From positions 2,700,001 to 2,764,000 of the forward strand of contig JAEMBT020000009.1 of assembly GCA_018873245.2 (NCBI GenBank): a stretch of DNA of 64,000 nucleotides. The letters are read 5' to 3'. How positions within the stretch are numbered: position 1 is the stretch's first letter; each line of letters opens with the position of its first letter. This DNA is from Archegozetes longisetosus (taxonomy: Eukaryota; Arthropoda; Arachnida; Sarcoptiformes; Trhypochthoniidae). The notes below the pieces were generated by a model that ran no database searches, had not been told where the DNA came from, and saw only the letters and a program-made list of their open reading frames with translations. Positions 63,710-64,000 of the stretch are shown piece by piece. The position numbers were made by a program, and so were the translations under genes.

Positions 63710-64000
63710 TTAAGAGTTTTGTTTATGGATCCGAAGATGCTTTTGCAAGTTCCCAGATTCAAAGCATTTATACTGACATCCGGGCCAATGACAAACATAT
63801 TTCTTGTCATTTCCATGTCTTCTTAAATGTAGCGTTAAATTGTTCTTTAGTTTGAACTTTTTTCCGCATTCGGGCCAATCACAGACATAATTCATTTGCT
63901 CCGAATGAACAGCCATTTTATGTCTCCTGAGAGACTTAGTTAAGTTAGTGCTATATTCACATCCGGGCCAATCGCACACAAAATTAAGTTTTTCTGCGTG
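63710..64000 (-). CDS. C2H2 zinc-finger protein, paralogue 5 (3' end only)
   Basis: Open frame from the window end to the stop at 63710. It encodes the last three fingers: CDWPGCEYSTN ... HKMAVH, CDWPECGKKFK ... HLRRH, CHWPGCQYKCFESGNLQKHL, then a short tail. These are the same three closing fingers, in the same order, as in paralogues 2, 3 and 4. Upstream fingers and the N-terminal module lie beyond the window. Confidence 0.88.
   Translation of the reverse strand, partial: HAEKLNFVCDWPGCEYSTNLTKSLRRHKMAVHSEQMNYVCDWPECGKKFKLKNNLTLHLRRHGNDKKYVCHWPGCQYKCFESGNLQKHLRIHKQNS

Overview
AT-rich eukaryotic nuclear DNA, most likely from an arthropod. The evidence is secreted GH18 chitinase genes with 60-70 nt GT-AG introns, an arthropod-style serpin, TFIIIA/GLI-type C2H2 zinc-finger genes, and a dense load of Tc1/mariner, hAT, Merlin, Polinton and Ty3/gypsy elements. 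A mite would fit, but that is a guess. No searches were run; all family calls come from reading motifs.

Host genes. (1) Five paralogous, intronless zinc-finger genes, all on the minus strand: 1-1370 (cut by the window start, one frameshift), 1755-3434 (intact, 12 fingers), 34129-35495 (one frameshift), 36121-37371 (intact, 9 fingers) and 63710-64000 (last three fingers only). They share an N-terminal heptad-rich module, a fixed order of finger types and a common upstream element. (2) An intronless serpin at 25415-26629. (3) Three copies of a four-exon GH18 chitinase gene on the minus strand: 39792-41094 (dead), 45915-47217 (appears intact) and 56516-57818 (dead). They lie in partly overlapping duplicons with TATA boxes. 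(4) A decayed RCC1-repeat/protein-kinase gene at about 32740-33660.

Mobile DNA by region. 5965-14702: a mosaic of end-to-end TA-flanked elements (P, Q, R, S) in the order P Q R S R' Q' P Q R S, the last S split by a nearly intact Tc1. 15340-18505: a DDE_Tnp_4/SWIM transposase remnant, a Polinton DNA polymerase remnant, a small MITE and a Foldback-like element with a 9-bp target duplication. 19770-24644: a mariner remnant and two large palindromic elements. 26864-31545: a decayed LTR retrotransposon carrying mariner, hAT and MITE insertions. 37880-50179: Merlin, LINE and Tc1 fragments and palindromes around chitinase copies A and B. 50532-56017: a very young Ty3/gypsy element with apparently identical 435-bp LTRs, an extra leader ORF, gag, and pol reached through a canonical -1 frameshift signal. 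58739-61999: a hAT element and a TA-flanked element whose transposase spacing fits the DD82E (Sailor) group.

How it fits together. The window is a gene-poor, repeat-rich interval in which the zinc-finger and chitinase families have expanded by duplication. Insertions present in one duplicon and absent from its sister give a relative chronology. Several frameshifts in otherwise intact frames fall in A/T homopolymers, so some 'pseudogenes' may be sequencing errors.
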